Of a DNA stretch of 64,000 nucleotides, positions 40,014-50,323 are shown in pieces. Positions within the stretch are counted from its first letter, which is position 1, and the number at the start of each line of letters is the position of its first letter. The notes under the pieces are model-generated. The model saw only the letters and a program-made list of their open reading frames with translations. It was not told the origin of the DNA and did not search any database. The stretch lies in assembly GCF_900099655.1 (NCBI RefSeq), contig NZ_FNDC01000003.1:248001-312000 (forward strand), read 5' to 3'. Source of the stretch: Planococcus glaciei (GTDB lineage: Bacteria; Bacillota; Bacilli; Bacillales_A; Planococcaceae). Position numbers and translations under genes: made by a program.

Positions 40014-40655
40014 CTACTGGTCGGAACTCTCAATCACGATGCAGCTTCCGCTTGCAAAAGAAACGACGCCTTCCGTTTCCAGCTCATTGCTGATAAAACG
40101 CGTCGATCCGAACGGAATTGCTTCATTATCCACTTCGTACTTGAAATTTTTCAGATTAAAGCCCTGGACTTCCTGGGCAAAAGAGTAAAACGAGATGTAA
40201 CGGTATGTCGGATCTGGCGAGATCCGGTGGACGCCGGGAGCCAAAAAACGGATGCGGTTCTGCCGGTTGACCAGCACGAAGCCGGTATCCGGAAATTTCT
40301 CCTGGTATTTGTAGATGGCTTGAAGAGCGCTCATGTAATGGTCCAAGCGGCCGCCGGTCACACCGGTCACAATAACTGTTTCGGGTGCAAAATCCATCGC
40401 TTTTTCCAAGGCCAGTTCTGTATCGGTTTCATCTTTTTCAGCTGCTGCCCGGTTCAGTTCCGGAAAAAGCGTTTCAATTCTGGCCATTTCCGCTGCCGAC
40501 ACCGAATCAAAGTCGCCTACCGCTGCCGCGGGCTGAATGCCCCGTTCCAGCAGCACGATGGTTCCGGCATCCACTCCAATATAAATAGCAGAAGGCCATG
40601 AAGAAAAATCGGGAAGCTCCTTCACTGGACCTCCGGCGGTCACAACGACAATCAC
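40014..40655 (-). CDS. thiN: Thiamine pyrophosphokinase
   Basis: Converts thiamine to thiamine diphosphate. 213 residues with GVDAGTIVLLERGI, GDFDSV, KDETDTELALE and VTGVTGGRLDHYM, the family's catalytic blocks. Starts with GTG in a GTGA overlap with the rpe stop. No TPP riboswitch is seen; it is the last gene of the prpC-prkC-rsgA-rpe-thiN run. Confidence 0.95.
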   Translation of the reverse strand: MIVVVTAGGPVKELPDFSSWPSAIYIGVDAGTIVLLERGIQPAAAVGDFDSVSAAEMARIETLFPELNRAAAEKDETDTELALEKAMDFAPETVIVTGVTGGRLDHYMSALQAIYKYQEKFPDTGFVLVNRQNRIRFLAPGVHRISPDPTYRYISFYSFAQEVQGFNLKNFKYEVDNEAIPFGSTRFISNELETEGVVSFASGSCIVIESSDQ

Positions 40656-41317
40656 ACTACCGCCTCTTCTCCTGCCTGTTTGATTCCCTGCAAGGCTGCT
40701 GCACGGTCTTTTTGGCTATAGATGGCAGAGCCGGCGACAAACACGTTCGCTCCGGCTTTTGCACATGGCACAATTGTTTCTTCATTGATGCCGCCGTCGA
40801 TTTGAATTTCGATATCCAATCCACGCTCACGGATTATCTGAGACAATTGCTCAATTTTCGGAACGACGGAATGGATGAACTTCTGTCCGCCAAATCCGGG
40901 ATTGACCGTCATGAACAGAACCAAATCGATGTCTTCCAGTACATGCTGGATCGTTTCAACCGGAGTATGCGGGTTCAAGACGACTCCCGGCTTAACGCCC
41001 AATGAACGGATCAGCTGGATGGTGCGGTGAAGATGCGGGGCCGCTTCTACATGGACGGTGATGTAATCGGCGCCGGCATTAGCAAAATCTTCGATATAAC
41101 GGTCGGGATTTTCAATCATCAAGTGAACGTCCAACGGAAGGTTTGTCAGCGGACGAAGCGCATCTACCACAACGGCGCCAAAAGAGATATTCGGCACAAA
41201 ATGGCCGTCCATTACATCAATATGGATCCAATCCGCTCCGGCTTGTTCCACTTCCAGAACTTCCTGGCCCAATTTCGAAAAATCTGCAGCTAGTATAGAT
41301 GGGGCGATTTTAATCAT
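40652..41317 (-). CDS. rpe: Ribulose-phosphate 3-epimerase
   Basis: Pentose phosphate pathway enzyme, 221 residues, TIM barrel with HIDVMDGHFVPNISFG, VHLMIE, NPGFGGQKF and DGGINEET (metal and phosphate sites). Overlaps rsgA by 8 and thiN by 4 bases. Confidence 0.97.
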   Translation of the reverse strand: MIKIAPSILAADFSKLGQEVLEVEQAGADWIHIDVMDGHFVPNISFGAVVVDALRPLTNLPLDVHLMIENPDRYIEDFANAGADYITVHVEAAPHLHRTIQLIRSLGVKPGVVLNPHTPVETIQHVLEDIDLVLFMTVNPGFGGQKFIHSVVPKIEQLSQIIRERGLDIEIQIDGGINEETIVPCAKAGANVFVAGSAIYSQKDRAAALQGIKQAGEEAVV

Positions 41318-42206
41318 TTGTATACCTCGGCTTTCGGCTCATTATTTCTTCCAAAAATTTCAAATAATGCTTGTAGCGGTATTCCGGTATTTCATTGGCT
41401 TCCACGGCCGCTTTGATGGCGCATTTCGGCTCATTCAAATGCAGGCATTCCCTGAATTTGCAGCTGTTTGACCGTTCTGCCATTTCAGGGAAACAGCCTG
41501 ACAATTCCTCTTTTTCAATCGTGTCGAAGTCAAAAGAACTAAAACCCGGTGTATCTGCCAGTAAGCCATTGTTCACTTCAATCAGCTCAACGTGGCGGGT
41601 CGTATGCTTGCCCCGGTTCAGCGCTTTGGAAATATCATCCGTCTTAAGCTCCAATGCAGGCAGGATCGTGTTGAGCATCGTCGATTTCCCGACACCGGAC
41701 TGGCCAGCCAATACACTGATCTTCCCTTCCAATACAGGCATCAACCGTTCCTGTAAACTCGGGTCTCCTTTAAAGGTGGGAATGACTTCATAGCCGATTT
41801 TTTCATAATCCGCTATAAAGTGCTCCAATTTCCCTTTTTCGCTGTCTTTCAATAAATCCATTTTCGTCAGGCAAATCACCGGCTTGATGCCATGCTGCTC
41901 AATCGCCGTTAAAAAACGGTCGAGCAGCAGGGGATGGAAGTCCGGCTGTTTTGCGGAAAAAACAAGGATGGCCTGGTCGATATTTGAAATGGGCGGTCGC
42001 ACTAATTCGTTTTTCCGTTCGTGGACAACTGTAATGGTTCCTTCTAGATCATTATCAGCTTCATAGTCCACAAAATCACCGACTAAGGGCGAAATTTGCC
42101 GGTTGCGGAAAACTCCCCGGCCTCTGCACTGGATATACCGTTCCCCGTTTTCATCCAGAACATAATAAAAACCGCTTAGCGCTTTTCTAATTTGACCTTT
42201 CGGCAT
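41310..42206 (-). CDS. rsgA: Small ribosomal subunit biogenesis GTPase RsgA
   Basis: Circularly permuted GTPase that checks 30S maturation. 298 residues: OB-fold, G4 TKMD 114-117, G1 GQSGVGKS 168-175, G3 DTPG 218-221, then a zinc site Cys249, Cys254, His256, Cys262. The frame opens at a GTG (42218) that is part of AAGGAGTG, so the ATG at 42206 is chosen. Follows prkC, a kinase known to phosphorylate this GTPase in Bacillus. Confidence 0.96.
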   Translation of the reverse strand: MPKGQIRKALSGFYYVLDENGERYIQCRGRGVFRNRQISPLVGDFVDYEADNDLEGTITVVHERKNELVRPPISNIDQAILVFSAKQPDFHPLLLDRFLTAIEQHGIKPVICLTKMDLLKDSEKGKLEHFIADYEKIGYEVIPTFKGDPSLQERLMPVLEGKISVLAGQSGVGKSTMLNTILPALELKTDDISKALNRGKHTTRHVELIEVNNGLLADTPGFSSFDFDTIEKEELSGCFPEMAERSNSCKFRECLHLNEPKCAIKAAVEANEIPEYRYKHYLKFLEEIMSRKPRYTND

Positions 42207-42234
42207 GCTTGCTTTCACTCCTTTTCATTTAACA

Positions 42235-44205
42235 TTACTCAACGCTGTCATAGGCAATGGTTTCTTCCAAAATAACAGTAGCGTCACGGACAATTCGGTA
42301 CGTGGCACTGCCGCCTTCGGCAATCTGCAATTCGATTTTGCGGGATTCCGTTCCCGTAATGGTGAATTCCTCGACCGGTTCGGCCATTGTATTTTTTTGG
42401 TCCTGAATATAAATTTGCACTTTCTGCGGAGCCGCTTCTTCGCCTTCTGCCGGCGGCTCTTCCGGTTCAAATGGAATTTCCACGGTATGGATATATGTTT
42501 TGAGCGGCTGCGCCGCTTTGCCTGAAGACATAACCACTTCAATTGTGCTGCCTGCTTCCAGCTGTTTGTCTGCAGCCGGGTTCTGCGTCAAGACGGTCCC
42601 TACCGGCGCGTTCTCGGAAGCTTCTTCGCCGATGATGCGGATATTAAAGCCTGAAGACCTGGCGTATTCATTTAAATCGTCTTCTGTATACCCTATTATA
42701 TTTTCAACGGTGCGCATATCTTTTCCTTTGCTGACCACAAATTCAACGTCTGTTTCAGAGACAATGACTTCTTCGCCGGCTCTCGGTTCCTGTTCTAGGA
42801 TGGTTCCTTCCGGTTCATCAGAAAACTCCGCTACCTGCTCGACTGATTTGAAATTCTCGCCATCCAGCAATTCCAGCGTTTGTTCGATGTCGCGGCCGAC
42901 ATAATCGGCAAATTCCTTCGACTCTTTCCCGGTGCTGACAAACAATTGAATCGCTGATTCACGGTCGCGCATTTTGCCAGCTTCCGGAATGGTCCGAATC
43001 ACATGGCCTTCTTCAATTTCTTCTGAGGGCCGCTGTTCCTCTTCTCCGACCACAAAGCCCATTGCCTGCAATTCTTCGACAGCTTCATCGCGTTCCATTC
43101 CGGAAATATCCGGAACAGCGACTTGCCTTGGTGCGAACATTTCAGGGAAAGCAAGTGCCGTTATCAAACCAGCAAGGATCAATAGCCCAATAATCCCGGC
43201 AATCAACGGTCCTTTTTTCTTCTTTTTCTTCGGAGATGCAGGGGATGGCGCTGTTTTGGCAGCGGCCGGTTTTAGTTCTTTCGTTTTTTCCATGCTTTCA
43301 TACGTTACCCGGTCTTTGATGATTGGCATCGCTTTTGTTTCATCTGCATCAATGGGAACCGTAAACTTCGCTTCGTCCAGCCGTTCCGGCAAAAGGGCTG
43401 TGGCGATGTCTTCCTGCATTTCATCCGCTGACTGATAGCGGTGCAGCGGATTTTTGGCCGTTGCTTTCAACACAATGTTTTCAAGGCTTTGGGGCATTGA
43501 AGGTACCAGTTTCTTTAAAGAAGGCGTTTCGGTCTGCAGATGTTTTAATGCAATCGATACAGCGGATTCGCCTGAAAACGGCAATTGCCCCGTCAGCAAT
43601 TCATACATGACGATGCCGAGTGAATAAATATCCGATTTCTTATTGGCGGTGCCGCCGCGTGCTTGTTCCGGCGACAAATAATGGACGGTGCCGAGAACGG
43701 AATTGGTCTGTGTATAGGAAGTCGCACTAAGGGCCATTGCAATGCCAAAATCACTGATTTTCACATTGCCTTCCTTATCCATTAAAATATTCTGCGGTTT
43801 GATGTCCCGGTGGACAATCTGGTTTTGATGCGCATGAGCGAGCGCCGATGTCAATTGAGTCATAATCTTAACCGCTTCTTCAGGGCTCACAGGTGAGTGG
43901 TCGATTATGTATTCTTTTAAAGTTTTGCCCGGCACATACTCCATCACCAAATAGTGGATGGACTCTTCTTCGCCGACATCGAATATATTGACGATATTTG
44001 GATGGGCGAGGCTCGTCGTCGACAAGGCCTCCCGCTGAAAGCGGCGCTGCAATTCTTCTTCGTTTGAAAAATCATACCTTAAAATTTTAATGGCGATGTC
44101 GCGGTCCAATATCATGTCATGTGCCAGATAGACATTTGACATTCCGCCTCCGCCAATCAATTCCAATATTTTATAGCGGCCATTTATACTTCTGCCGATC
44201 AACAT
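42235..44205 (-). CDS. prkC: PASTA-domain Ser/Thr protein kinase PrkC
   Basis: Membrane eukaryotic-type kinase that senses muropeptides. 656 residues: kinase domain (Lys40, catalytic HRD 132-134, DFG 152-154), an APE-type segment, basic linker KKKKKKG, one membrane helix (about 333-352), then three extracellular PASTA repeats (from about 360, 430 and 500) and a C-terminal beta domain. Directly after prpC, its phosphatase partner, with a 2-base gap. Confidence 0.97.
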   Translation of the reverse strand: MLIGRSINGRYKILELIGGGGMSNVYLAHDMILDRDIAIKILRYDFSNEEELQRRFQREALSTTSLAHPNIVNIFDVGEEESIHYLVMEYVPGKTLKEYIIDHSPVSPEEAVKIMTQLTSALAHAHQNQIVHRDIKPQNILMDKEGNVKISDFGIAMALSATSYTQTNSVLGTVHYLSPEQARGGTANKKSDIYSLGIVMYELLTGQLPFSGESAVSIALKHLQTETPSLKKLVPSMPQSLENIVLKATAKNPLHRYQSADEMQEDIATALLPERLDEAKFTVPIDADETKAMPIIKDRVTYESMEKTKELKPAAAKTAPSPASPKKKKKKGPLIAGIIGLLILAGLITALAFPEMFAPRQVAVPDISGMERDEAVEELQAMGFVVGEEEQRPSEEIEEGHVIRTIPEAGKMRDRESAIQLFVSTGKESKEFADYVGRDIEQTLELLDGENFKSVEQVAEFSDEPEGTILEQEPRAGEEVIVSETDVEFVVSKGKDMRTVENIIGYTEDDLNEYARSSGFNIRIIGEEASENAPVGTVLTQNPAADKQLEAGSTIEVVMSSGKAAQPLKTYIHTVEIPFEPEEPPAEGEEAAPQKVQIYIQDQKNTMAEPVEEFTITGTESRKIELQIAEGGSATYRIVRDATVILEETIAYDSVE

Positions 44206-44207
44206 GG

Positions 44208-44957
44208 CTATTCCTCCTCAGCCTTTGAGGAAAGAAGGACAAACGAAATATTGTCTTCTCCTCCCAGTTCATTCGCGAGTTTCACCATTTCTTCCCCTTT
44301 TTGGGAAAGCGGGATAGCAGAAAGTACGATTGCTGCGATGTCTTTTTTTGATATTTTATTGCTTAAACCATCCGAGCAAATCAACAAATAGGAAGAATTC
44401 TCCAAAGAGAAATGGAGAATTTCCCCGTCAATTTCAGGATCGGTTCCCAGCGCTTTGACAATCCAGTTTTTCTTTGGATGGTCTTCCGCTTCTTCCTCAC
44501 TGATTTCCCCGCTGTCCACCAGCACATTGACGTAAGAATGGTCGCGCGTCAATTGCTCGACTGCCCCGTCAATGACGTAAGCGCGGCTATCGCCAATATG
44601 GCACATCACGCAGTCATACCGGTCAATCAGCGCGGCAATCAGTGTCGTGCCCATCCCTTTGCAGTCCGGATGGTTCAGTGCATATTCATAAACAAGCCGG
44701 TTCACGTACTGGACATTGAGCGAAAGCCAAGTTTTGCGCTGTTCTATTGTTGACAGTGCCTCTGAACTTTCTTCTGTAAAAAGCCTGCCTAATGTCGAAA
44801 CGGTCAATTCGCTTGCGATATCCCCTGCGTTATGCCCGCCCATTCCATCGGCTACGATGGCCAACAAAAGGCCATCCGGCCGCCGAAGGACTGCAACGCG
44901 GTCCTCGTTTATTTTGCGTTTTCTGCCAGTATCACTTTCCATGACGTACTGAAACAA
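44208..44957 (-). CDS. prpC: PP2C-type Ser/Thr phosphatase PrpC
   Basis: Removes phosphates placed by PrkC. 249 residues with NEDR near the start, VADGMGGHNAGDIAS, HIGDSRAY and CSDGLSNKI, the metal-binding PPM motifs. Starts with TTG at 44957 behind GGGGG at 8 bases; this start aligns with the B. subtilis protein. An ATG at 44942 is less likely. Confidence 0.96.
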   Translation of the reverse strand: MFQYVMESDTGRKRKINEDRVAVLRRPDGLLLAIVADGMGGHNAGDIASELTVSTLGRLFTEESSEALSTIEQRKTWLSLNVQYVNRLVYEYALNHPDCKGMGTTLIAALIDRYDCVMCHIGDSRAYVIDGAVEQLTRDHSYVNVLVDSGEISEEEAEDHPKKNWIVKALGTDPEIDGEILHFSLENSSYLLICSDGLSNKISKKDIAAIVLSAIPLSQKGEEMVKLANELGGEDNISFVLLSSKAEEE

Positions 44958-44984
44958 ATCCCGTTCCCCCGTTCCTTGACTGTT

Positions 44985-45065
44985 ATTGCCTGGATTTTAT
45001 CCGCTTTAACGGGCTGTAGGACTCCCGCTTTTACAAGCGTGAAATCCACTGACCGTCGAAGTCCG
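44985..45065 (-). other. Possible structured RNA upstream of prpC
   Basis: In the 167-base gap between rsmB and prpC, the minus-strand RNA can form GGACUUC / GGAGUCC (one G-U pair; the plus strand would have a mismatch), a CGCUU / AAGCG hairpin, and a long-range TGGATTT / AAATCCA pairing. No coding frame. In B. subtilis rlmN occupies this position. Function unknown. Confidence 0.35.
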
Positions 45066-45085
45066 ATAGGACCCACTAATAATTA

Positions 45086-45112
45086 AAGGGGAATGAAAGA
45101 AAACCCCTCTGA
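45086..45112 (-). terminator. Weak candidate terminator after rsmB
   Basis: A short 5-bp AGGGG / CCCCT stem with a 12-base loop and TTTAATT after it on the minus strand. Weak on its own. Confidence 0.35.
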
Positions 45113-45124
45113 TCAAGTTTTATT

Positions 45125-46468
45125 TTATGCCGTAGCTTTTTTCCGGAAAGCCGAGATAAAGAATCCGTCGCCGCCGAAATCCTGCGGAAAAATCTGGACA
45201 AAGCCGGTATTCTTAAGCCCAAGAGCTTTCGGCAAGGCCACTTCGATTTTTTCCATCTCGGGATGGTCTTTGAGGAATCTCTCCGCCGTTCCCCGGTTTT
45301 CAATTGAATCAACCGTACAGGTGCTGTATACCATGATGCCATCCGGTTTTAATAACTGCGAAGCCTGGTCCAGCAGCTCCAATTGGATTTCCTGGAGACG
45401 TGCAAAATCCGCTTCTTTTTTGGTGTATTTGATGTCCGGTTTTCGCTTGATGACGCCAAGCCCGCTGCACGGCGCATCGACCAGGATGCGGTCAAATTTT
45501 TCAACGCCAAAGCGTTCAACGCTCTTTTTGCCGTCGCCGACTTCTGTTTCAATGACCGTATGGCCAAGGCGCTTCGCCGTTTCATCAATCAGTTTGATTT
45601 TGTGCTGGTGGAGATCCATCGCGAACAATTGCCCTTTGTTCTGCATTTTCTCTGCAATATGGGTCGTTTTGCCGCCCGGCGCTGCGCACATATCCAGGAC
45701 TTCCATCTCTGGTCCGACTTGCAAGGCATAGGCCGGCAGCATCGAACTTTCATCCTGGATGGTGATAAAGCCTTTTTCGAAAGTCGCCGTTTTGGCCGGC
45801 TGGCCATTCGTGACAATGAGGCATTCCGGAACCAGTTCGCTTTGCACCGCTTCCAGCCCTTCCGATTCAAGCATTTCAATCACTTCTTCGGGCGTCGCCT
45901 GTACGGTATTGACGCGGACGGTCTGCGGCGGAATTTTATTGTTCTCCAATGCCATTTCGCGCGTTTTTTCCAATCCGAACTGTTCTGCCCAGCGTTTGAT
46001 CATCCAAACCGGGTGGCTCGTTTCAATGGCAATCTTTTCATACGGATCGCTGATCGTGTTGAATGAGCGGACTCCGCTGCGCTGAACGGACCGAAGAACT
46101 CCGTTGACCACGGAAGCTACACCGCCATGGCCGCGCCGTTTCGCGATTTCCACGGCTTCATGGACGACCGCATGGGCCGGAATCCGGTCCAAATAAACAA
46201 TCTGGTACAGCGACATGCGCAGCAATGTTTTTACCCATGGCTCGATTTTCCCTTTCAAGTACGGTTCCAAATAATAGTCAAGCGTCATTTGGTGCTGCAG
46301 TGTGCCGTAAGTGATTTCAGTCAGCAGGCCCTTGTTTTTATCTGCAATGCCGTGGCTTTGAATGGTCTGGTGCAGCAGCAGATTGCTGTATGCCTGCTTG
46401 TTTTCGACTGCCCATAGGATTGAAAAAGCGGCATCTCTTACATTGCCTTGTAATTTTTTATTTTTCAT
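45125..46468 (-). CDS. rsmB: 16S rRNA (cytosine-967-C5)-methyltransferase
   Basis: 447 residues: N-terminal NusB-like domain (about 1-140), then a SAM methyltransferase with [17 protein letters not shown], catalytic Cys in DAPCSGLG and second Cys in YSTCTV. The start overlaps the fmt stop by 4 bases. Confidence 0.97.
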   Translation of the reverse strand: MKNKKLQGNVRDAAFSILWAVENKQAYSNLLLHQTIQSHGIADKNKGLLTEITYGTLQHQMTLDYYLEPYLKGKIEPWVKTLLRMSLYQIVYLDRIPAHAVVHEAVEIAKRRGHGGVASVVNGVLRSVQRSGVRSFNTISDPYEKIAIETSHPVWMIKRWAEQFGLEKTREMALENNKIPPQTVRVNTVQATPEEVIEMLESEGLEAVQSELVPECLIVTNGQPAKTATFEKGFITIQDESSMLPAYALQVGPEMEVLDMCAAPGGKTTHIAEKMQNKGQLFAMDLHQHKIKLIDETAKRLGHTVIETEVGDGKKSVERFGVEKFDRILVDAPCSGLGVIKRKPDIKYTKKEADFARLQEIQLELLDQASQLLKPDGIMVYSTCTVDSIENRGTAERFLKDHPEMEKIEVALPKALGLKNTGFVQIFPQDFGGDGFFISAFRKKATA

Positions 46469-47397
46469 TCGAATAAATCTCCTGCCTGGATTTTAGGTCC
46501 TTTTAAATAGTCGGTGGCAGACATCCGCTTTTTGCCGGCCGGCTGCAATTCTGTAATGGCCAGAACGCCATTGCCCGTCTGGACCAGTATGGCGTCTTTC
46601 GCCAATTCGAGCACTTCGCCGGGCTTGCCGCTTTTTGCAGAGTCCCGTTCTTCGGCCCACCAGATTTTCATGTTTTGGCCTTTGTACGCAGTAAATGCCA
46701 CTGGCCATGGGTGCAAGCCGCGCACCTGGTTGTAGATGGCTTCAGCTGACAATGCCCAGTCAATGCGTTCCTGTTCCCGGGAAATGTTGCGGGCATAGGT
46801 CACTTCCACTTCGTTCTGCGGAATCCGCTCATTGGTCCCGTTTATGATGGAAGGCAAAGTTTCTTTCAGCAATTCCATGCCGGCCACGCTCAATTTATCG
46901 AACATGATGCCGGTATGGTCGGTCTTGCCGATCGGCACCGTGACTTGGGAAATGATGTCCCCTGCATCGAGCCGGTCGACCATATACATAATCGTCACGC
47001 CTGTTTCAGTTTGCCCATCCATAATCGCCTGGTGGATCGGCGCGCCTCCGCGGTAGGCAGGAAGAAGAGAGGCATGGACATTGATCGCACCAAGCTTTGG
47101 CGCTTCAAGCACTTCGCTCGGCAAGATCTGGCCAAAAGCGGCCGTCACAATCAAGTCCGGAGCCAAATCAAGGACGTGCTGCAATTCTTCGGGATTTTTC
47201 AGTTTTTCGGGCTGGTAGACCGGCAGGCCAAGGCGCAGCGCCTCTTCTTTTACCGGTGTCGGCGTCATCACTTTTTTGCGCCCGACAGGCCGGTCAGGCT
47301 GGGTGACAACGGAAACGACGTCATAGCCTTCTTCTACGAGCATGCGAAGAATGGGGGCCGAAAAAGCTGGCGTCCCCATAAAAACGATCTTGGTCAA
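46465..47397 (-). CDS. fmt: Methionyl-tRNA formyltransferase
   Basis: Formylates initiator Met-tRNA. 310 residues: N-terminal formyltransferase domain with [28 protein letters not shown] and a C-terminal tRNA-binding domain. TTG start in a TTGA overlap with def, pairing formylation with deformylation. Confidence 0.97.
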   Translation of the reverse strand: MTKIVFMGTPAFSAPILRMLVEEGYDVVSVVTQPDRPVGRKKVMTPTPVKEEALRLGLPVYQPEKLKNPEELQHVLDLAPDLIVTAAFGQILPSEVLEAPKLGAINVHASLLPAYRGGAPIHQAIMDGQTETGVTIMYMVDRLDAGDIISQVTVPIGKTDHTGIMFDKLSVAGMELLKETLPSIINGTNERIPQNEVEVTYARNISREQERIDWALSAEAIYNQVRGLHPWPVAFTAYKGQNMKIWWAEERDSAKSGKPGEVLELAKDAILVQTGNGVLAITELQPAGKKRMSATDYLKGPKIQAGDLFE

Positions 47398-47909
47398 ACC
47401 GATTCCTCCTCTTCTGCAGCTGCCGCTTCAGCGATCATGGCATCCAATTCTTCCTGAGTGACGTATTTCGAAATTTTGCTGGTGAACAAAATGCCGTCCA
47501 AATGGTCCATTTCGTGCAAAATTGCACGCGCTTCGTATCCTTCTGCTTCAAGTTCATACCAAGAACCGTCCCGTTCCTGGGCTTTGATCTTAATGTGATC
47601 TGGGCGTTCCACTTCACCGAAAATCCCCGGGAAGCTCAAGCAGCCTTCCACATCGGTATCGGCTCCTTCAAAAAGCGCCAATTCCGGATTGACCATTTCA
47701 ATCGGATCCTGCCCTTCCCCAAAATCAACAATGGCCACGCACTGGTCCACGCCGACTTGCGGTGCGGCAATTCCGACGCCGTCATTGGCAATCATCGTTT
47801 CGTGCATGTCATCTAGCAACACGGCAAGCTTTTTATCGAATTTGGTCACTGTCAGGCATTTCTTTTCCAGAATTTCGTTCGGGTGTTTCACAATATTGAG
47901 TATAGTCAT
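47394..47909 (-). CDS. def: Peptide deformylase
   Basis: Removes the N-formyl group from new proteins. 171 residues with motif 1 GIAAPQVG 46-53, motif 2 EGCLSFPG (metal ligand Cys90) and motif 3 HEMDH 132-136. Coupled to fmt. Confidence 0.97.
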   Translation of the reverse strand: MTILNIVKHPNEILEKKCLTVTKFDKKLAVLLDDMHETMIANDGVGIAAPQVGVDQCVAIVDFGEGQDPIEMVNPELALFEGADTDVEGCLSFPGIFGEVERPDHIKIKAQERDGSWYELEAEGYEARAILHEMDHLDGILFTSKISKYVTQEELDAMIAEAAAAEEEESV

Positions 47910-47926
47910 TTGGTGTCCTCTTTTCT

Positions 47927-50323
47927 CTACATCACGGATGTCGGGTTCATATCAATCGACAGCGTAGCGCCTTTTTTTAGCCACTCAGAGCGGTAGATTT
48001 TAATCAGCTGCTGCAGAACATCCGCAAGTTTCGGTTCTTTTTTGTATTTTATCAAACATTGATAGCGATATCTATTGTTCACACGGGCAATAAGTGACGC
48101 CGAGGGCCCGATTATAATCGTGCTGGCTGACAGCTGGGACTGCAGGTAACGGACGGATTGGTCCGCATAACCCGCAACCGTCATCAAGTCTTCATGGGTA
48201 AACTGAATGTTGACGACGTAGTAATACGGCGGATAGCCGCTTGCTCTTCGCATCGCCATTTCCTGGTCATAAAACGGTTCGTACAATTGGTCTTTTGCCA
48301 GCGTAATGGCATAGTGCTCCGGTGTATACGACTGGACATACACTTCGCCCGGCAAGATATCGCGCCCTGCCCGCCCGCTTACTTGCGTCAGCAGCTGGTA
48401 GGTTTTCTCCGCAGCCCGGAAATCCGGCAAATGCAAAGTTGTATCCGCTGACAGTACGCCGACCAAAGTAATGTTCGGGAAATCAAGCCCTTTGGCTATC
48501 ATCTGGGTGCCGAGCAAAATATCCGCTTTCCCTTCCCCGAACGCCGACAAGATTTTTTCATGTGCGCCTTTGTTCCGGGTCGTATCCACATCCATCCGCA
48601 GTACGCGGGCTTCCGGGACCAATTTTGCCAGTTCTTCTTCCACTTTTTGCGTACCGGTTCCGAAAAAGCGGATGTGTTCGCTTTCGCATTCCGGGCAGAT
48701 ATGCGGCACCGGTTCATCGTAGCCGCAATAATGGCATTTCATCAATTCGCTTGAGCGGTGATACGTAAGTGAAATGTCACAGTTCGGGCATTGCATGACC
48801 GTTCCGCAGTCGCGGCATAAGACAAACGAAGAATAGCCCCGTTTGTTAAGGAACAACACTACTTGCTCTTTTCTCTCAAGCCGTTCACGAATTGCTTCGG
48901 CCAACGGAATCGAGAACATCGAACGGTTGCCGTTTCGCAGCTCTTCCCGCATATCGATGATCTGGACGTCCGGCAAAGGCTGGTTTTTCGCCCGTTTTTC
49001 GAGCACCAATAGTTCGTAAACGCCTTTTTGCGCCCGCGCGTATGATTCCAGCGACGGTGTGGCGCTTCCAAGTATGACCGGGCAGTTATGCTGTTCGCTG
49101 CGCCAAATGGCGACATCGCGTGCATGGTAGCGTGGAGAGTCATCCTGTTTGTAGCTCGATTCGTGCTCTTCATCCAAAATGATCAATCCCAGGTTTTGGA
49201 ACGGTGCAAAAATGGCCGAACGTGCCCCGACCACCACTTTCACTTCCGCGCGCTGGATTTTCCGCCACTCGTCGTATTTCTCCCCTGCTGATAAGCCGCT
49301 ATGCAGCACCGCCACCAGATCGCCGAAGCGCTCTTTAAAGCGCAGCGTCATTTGCGGCGTCAGGGAAATTTCCGGAACGAGCATAATGGCTTCTTTTCCT
49401 TCTTTCAGCACTTGGTCGATTGTCTGAAGGTAAATCTCGGTTTTGCCGCTTCCTGTGATGCCGTGAAGAAGAAAGGTTTTAGGAGTGTTCAACGACCGCT
49501 CGATGGCATTAAATGCCGTCTGCTGAGCTTCGGTAAGCTGGAGCGACTGTTTCTGTTCAATTGTCGCCTGCAGCATCGGATCGCGGTAAGATTCTTCATT
49601 ACTTATAGTAGCTGCGCCTTTTTCTACCAATCCGTAGATAGTAGGCAAAGATACGCCTGCTTCTTTTTGCAGCCGGGACGATTCGATTGCCTGTCCTGCA
49701 TGATTTTTCATATACGCCATCAGCTTTACTTGCTGCTTGGCGTTGGGGCGGATTTCAATGCCTTCCAGTTTCTCGAGGGAATCCGCGATATGGATCATGC
49801 GGACTTTTTTCACGGCCGTCTGCTGGGAAATATCCGTATCGGCAACGATCGTGCCCCGGTTCAATTCCTTTTTCAGCAAATCGTATACTTCAACCGCGTC
49901 CTGCGAACGCACAAACGGCCGCTTTTCAAAATAACTGCGGAGCGGTTCCGCGATGTCTTCCAGCTGGGCATTCAGCACAAAGCGTTTTTCGTATTTTGCC
50001 CGGAGTGCTGAAGGAATCATTACCTGCAGCGCATCGATTTCAAAACAAACCGTCTGGATTTTCATCCATTTGGCCATTTCCAAGAGTTCGTCATTTAAGA
50101 CGGGGACGACGTCCATCAATTCATGGATTGGTTTTAAACGGGCCGGATCAAATTCGGATGTTTCTTTTATCGCCGTAATAAAGCCAAGCACTTTGCGGGG
50201 GCCGAATGGAACTTTTACGCGCATGCCAGGCTCCACCAGAACTTGCAGGTGAGCCGGGATGGCGTAGTCAAAAGGCCGGTCAATGGGATGCGCAGCAACG
50301 TCGACAATGACTTCAGCGATCAT
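47927..50323 (-). CDS. priA: Primosomal replication helicase PriA
   Basis: Restarts collapsed replication forks. 798 residues: N-terminal DNA-binding domain, Walker A GITGSGKTEIYL, DEEH box, and a zinc-binding insert of paired CxxC motifs (CRDCG, CPNC, CHYCGY, CPECES). Overlaps coaBC by 11 bases. Confidence 0.97.
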   Translation of the reverse strand: MIAEVIVDVAAHPIDRPFDYAIPAHLQVLVEPGMRVKVPFGPRKVLGFITAIKETSEFDPARLKPIHELMDVVPVLNDELLEMAKWMKIQTVCFEIDALQVMIPSALRAKYEKRFVLNAQLEDIAEPLRSYFEKRPFVRSQDAVEVYDLLKKELNRGTIVADTDISQQTAVKKVRMIHIADSLEKLEGIEIRPNAKQQVKLMAYMKNHAGQAIESSRLQKEAGVSLPTIYGLVEKGAATISNEESYRDPMLQATIEQKQSLQLTEAQQTAFNAIERSLNTPKTFLLHGITGSGKTEIYLQTIDQVLKEGKEAIMLVPEISLTPQMTLRFKERFGDLVAVLHSGLSAGEKYDEWRKIQRAEVKVVVGARSAIFAPFQNLGLIILDEEHESSYKQDDSPRYHARDVAIWRSEQHNCPVILGSATPSLESYARAQKGVYELLVLEKRAKNQPLPDVQIIDMREELRNGNRSMFSIPLAEAIRERLERKEQVVLFLNKRGYSSFVLCRDCGTVMQCPNCDISLTYHRSSELMKCHYCGYDEPVPHICPECESEHIRFFGTGTQKVEEELAKLVPEARVLRMDVDTTRNKGAHEKILSAFGEGKADILLGTQMIAKGLDFPNITLVGVLSADTTLHLPDFRAAEKTYQLLTQVSGRAGRDILPGEVYVQSYTPEHYAITLAKDQLYEPFYDQEMAMRRASGYPPYYYVVNIQFTHEDLMTVAGYADQSVRYLQSQLSASTIIIGPSASLIARVNNRYRYQCLIKYKKEPKLADVLQQLIKIYRSEWLKKGATLSIDMNPTSVM

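Noticed and set aside
40656-41317. TPP riboswitch for thiN
   Set aside because: thiN starts inside the end of rpe, so there is no leader; no TPP-type motif seen in the unit.
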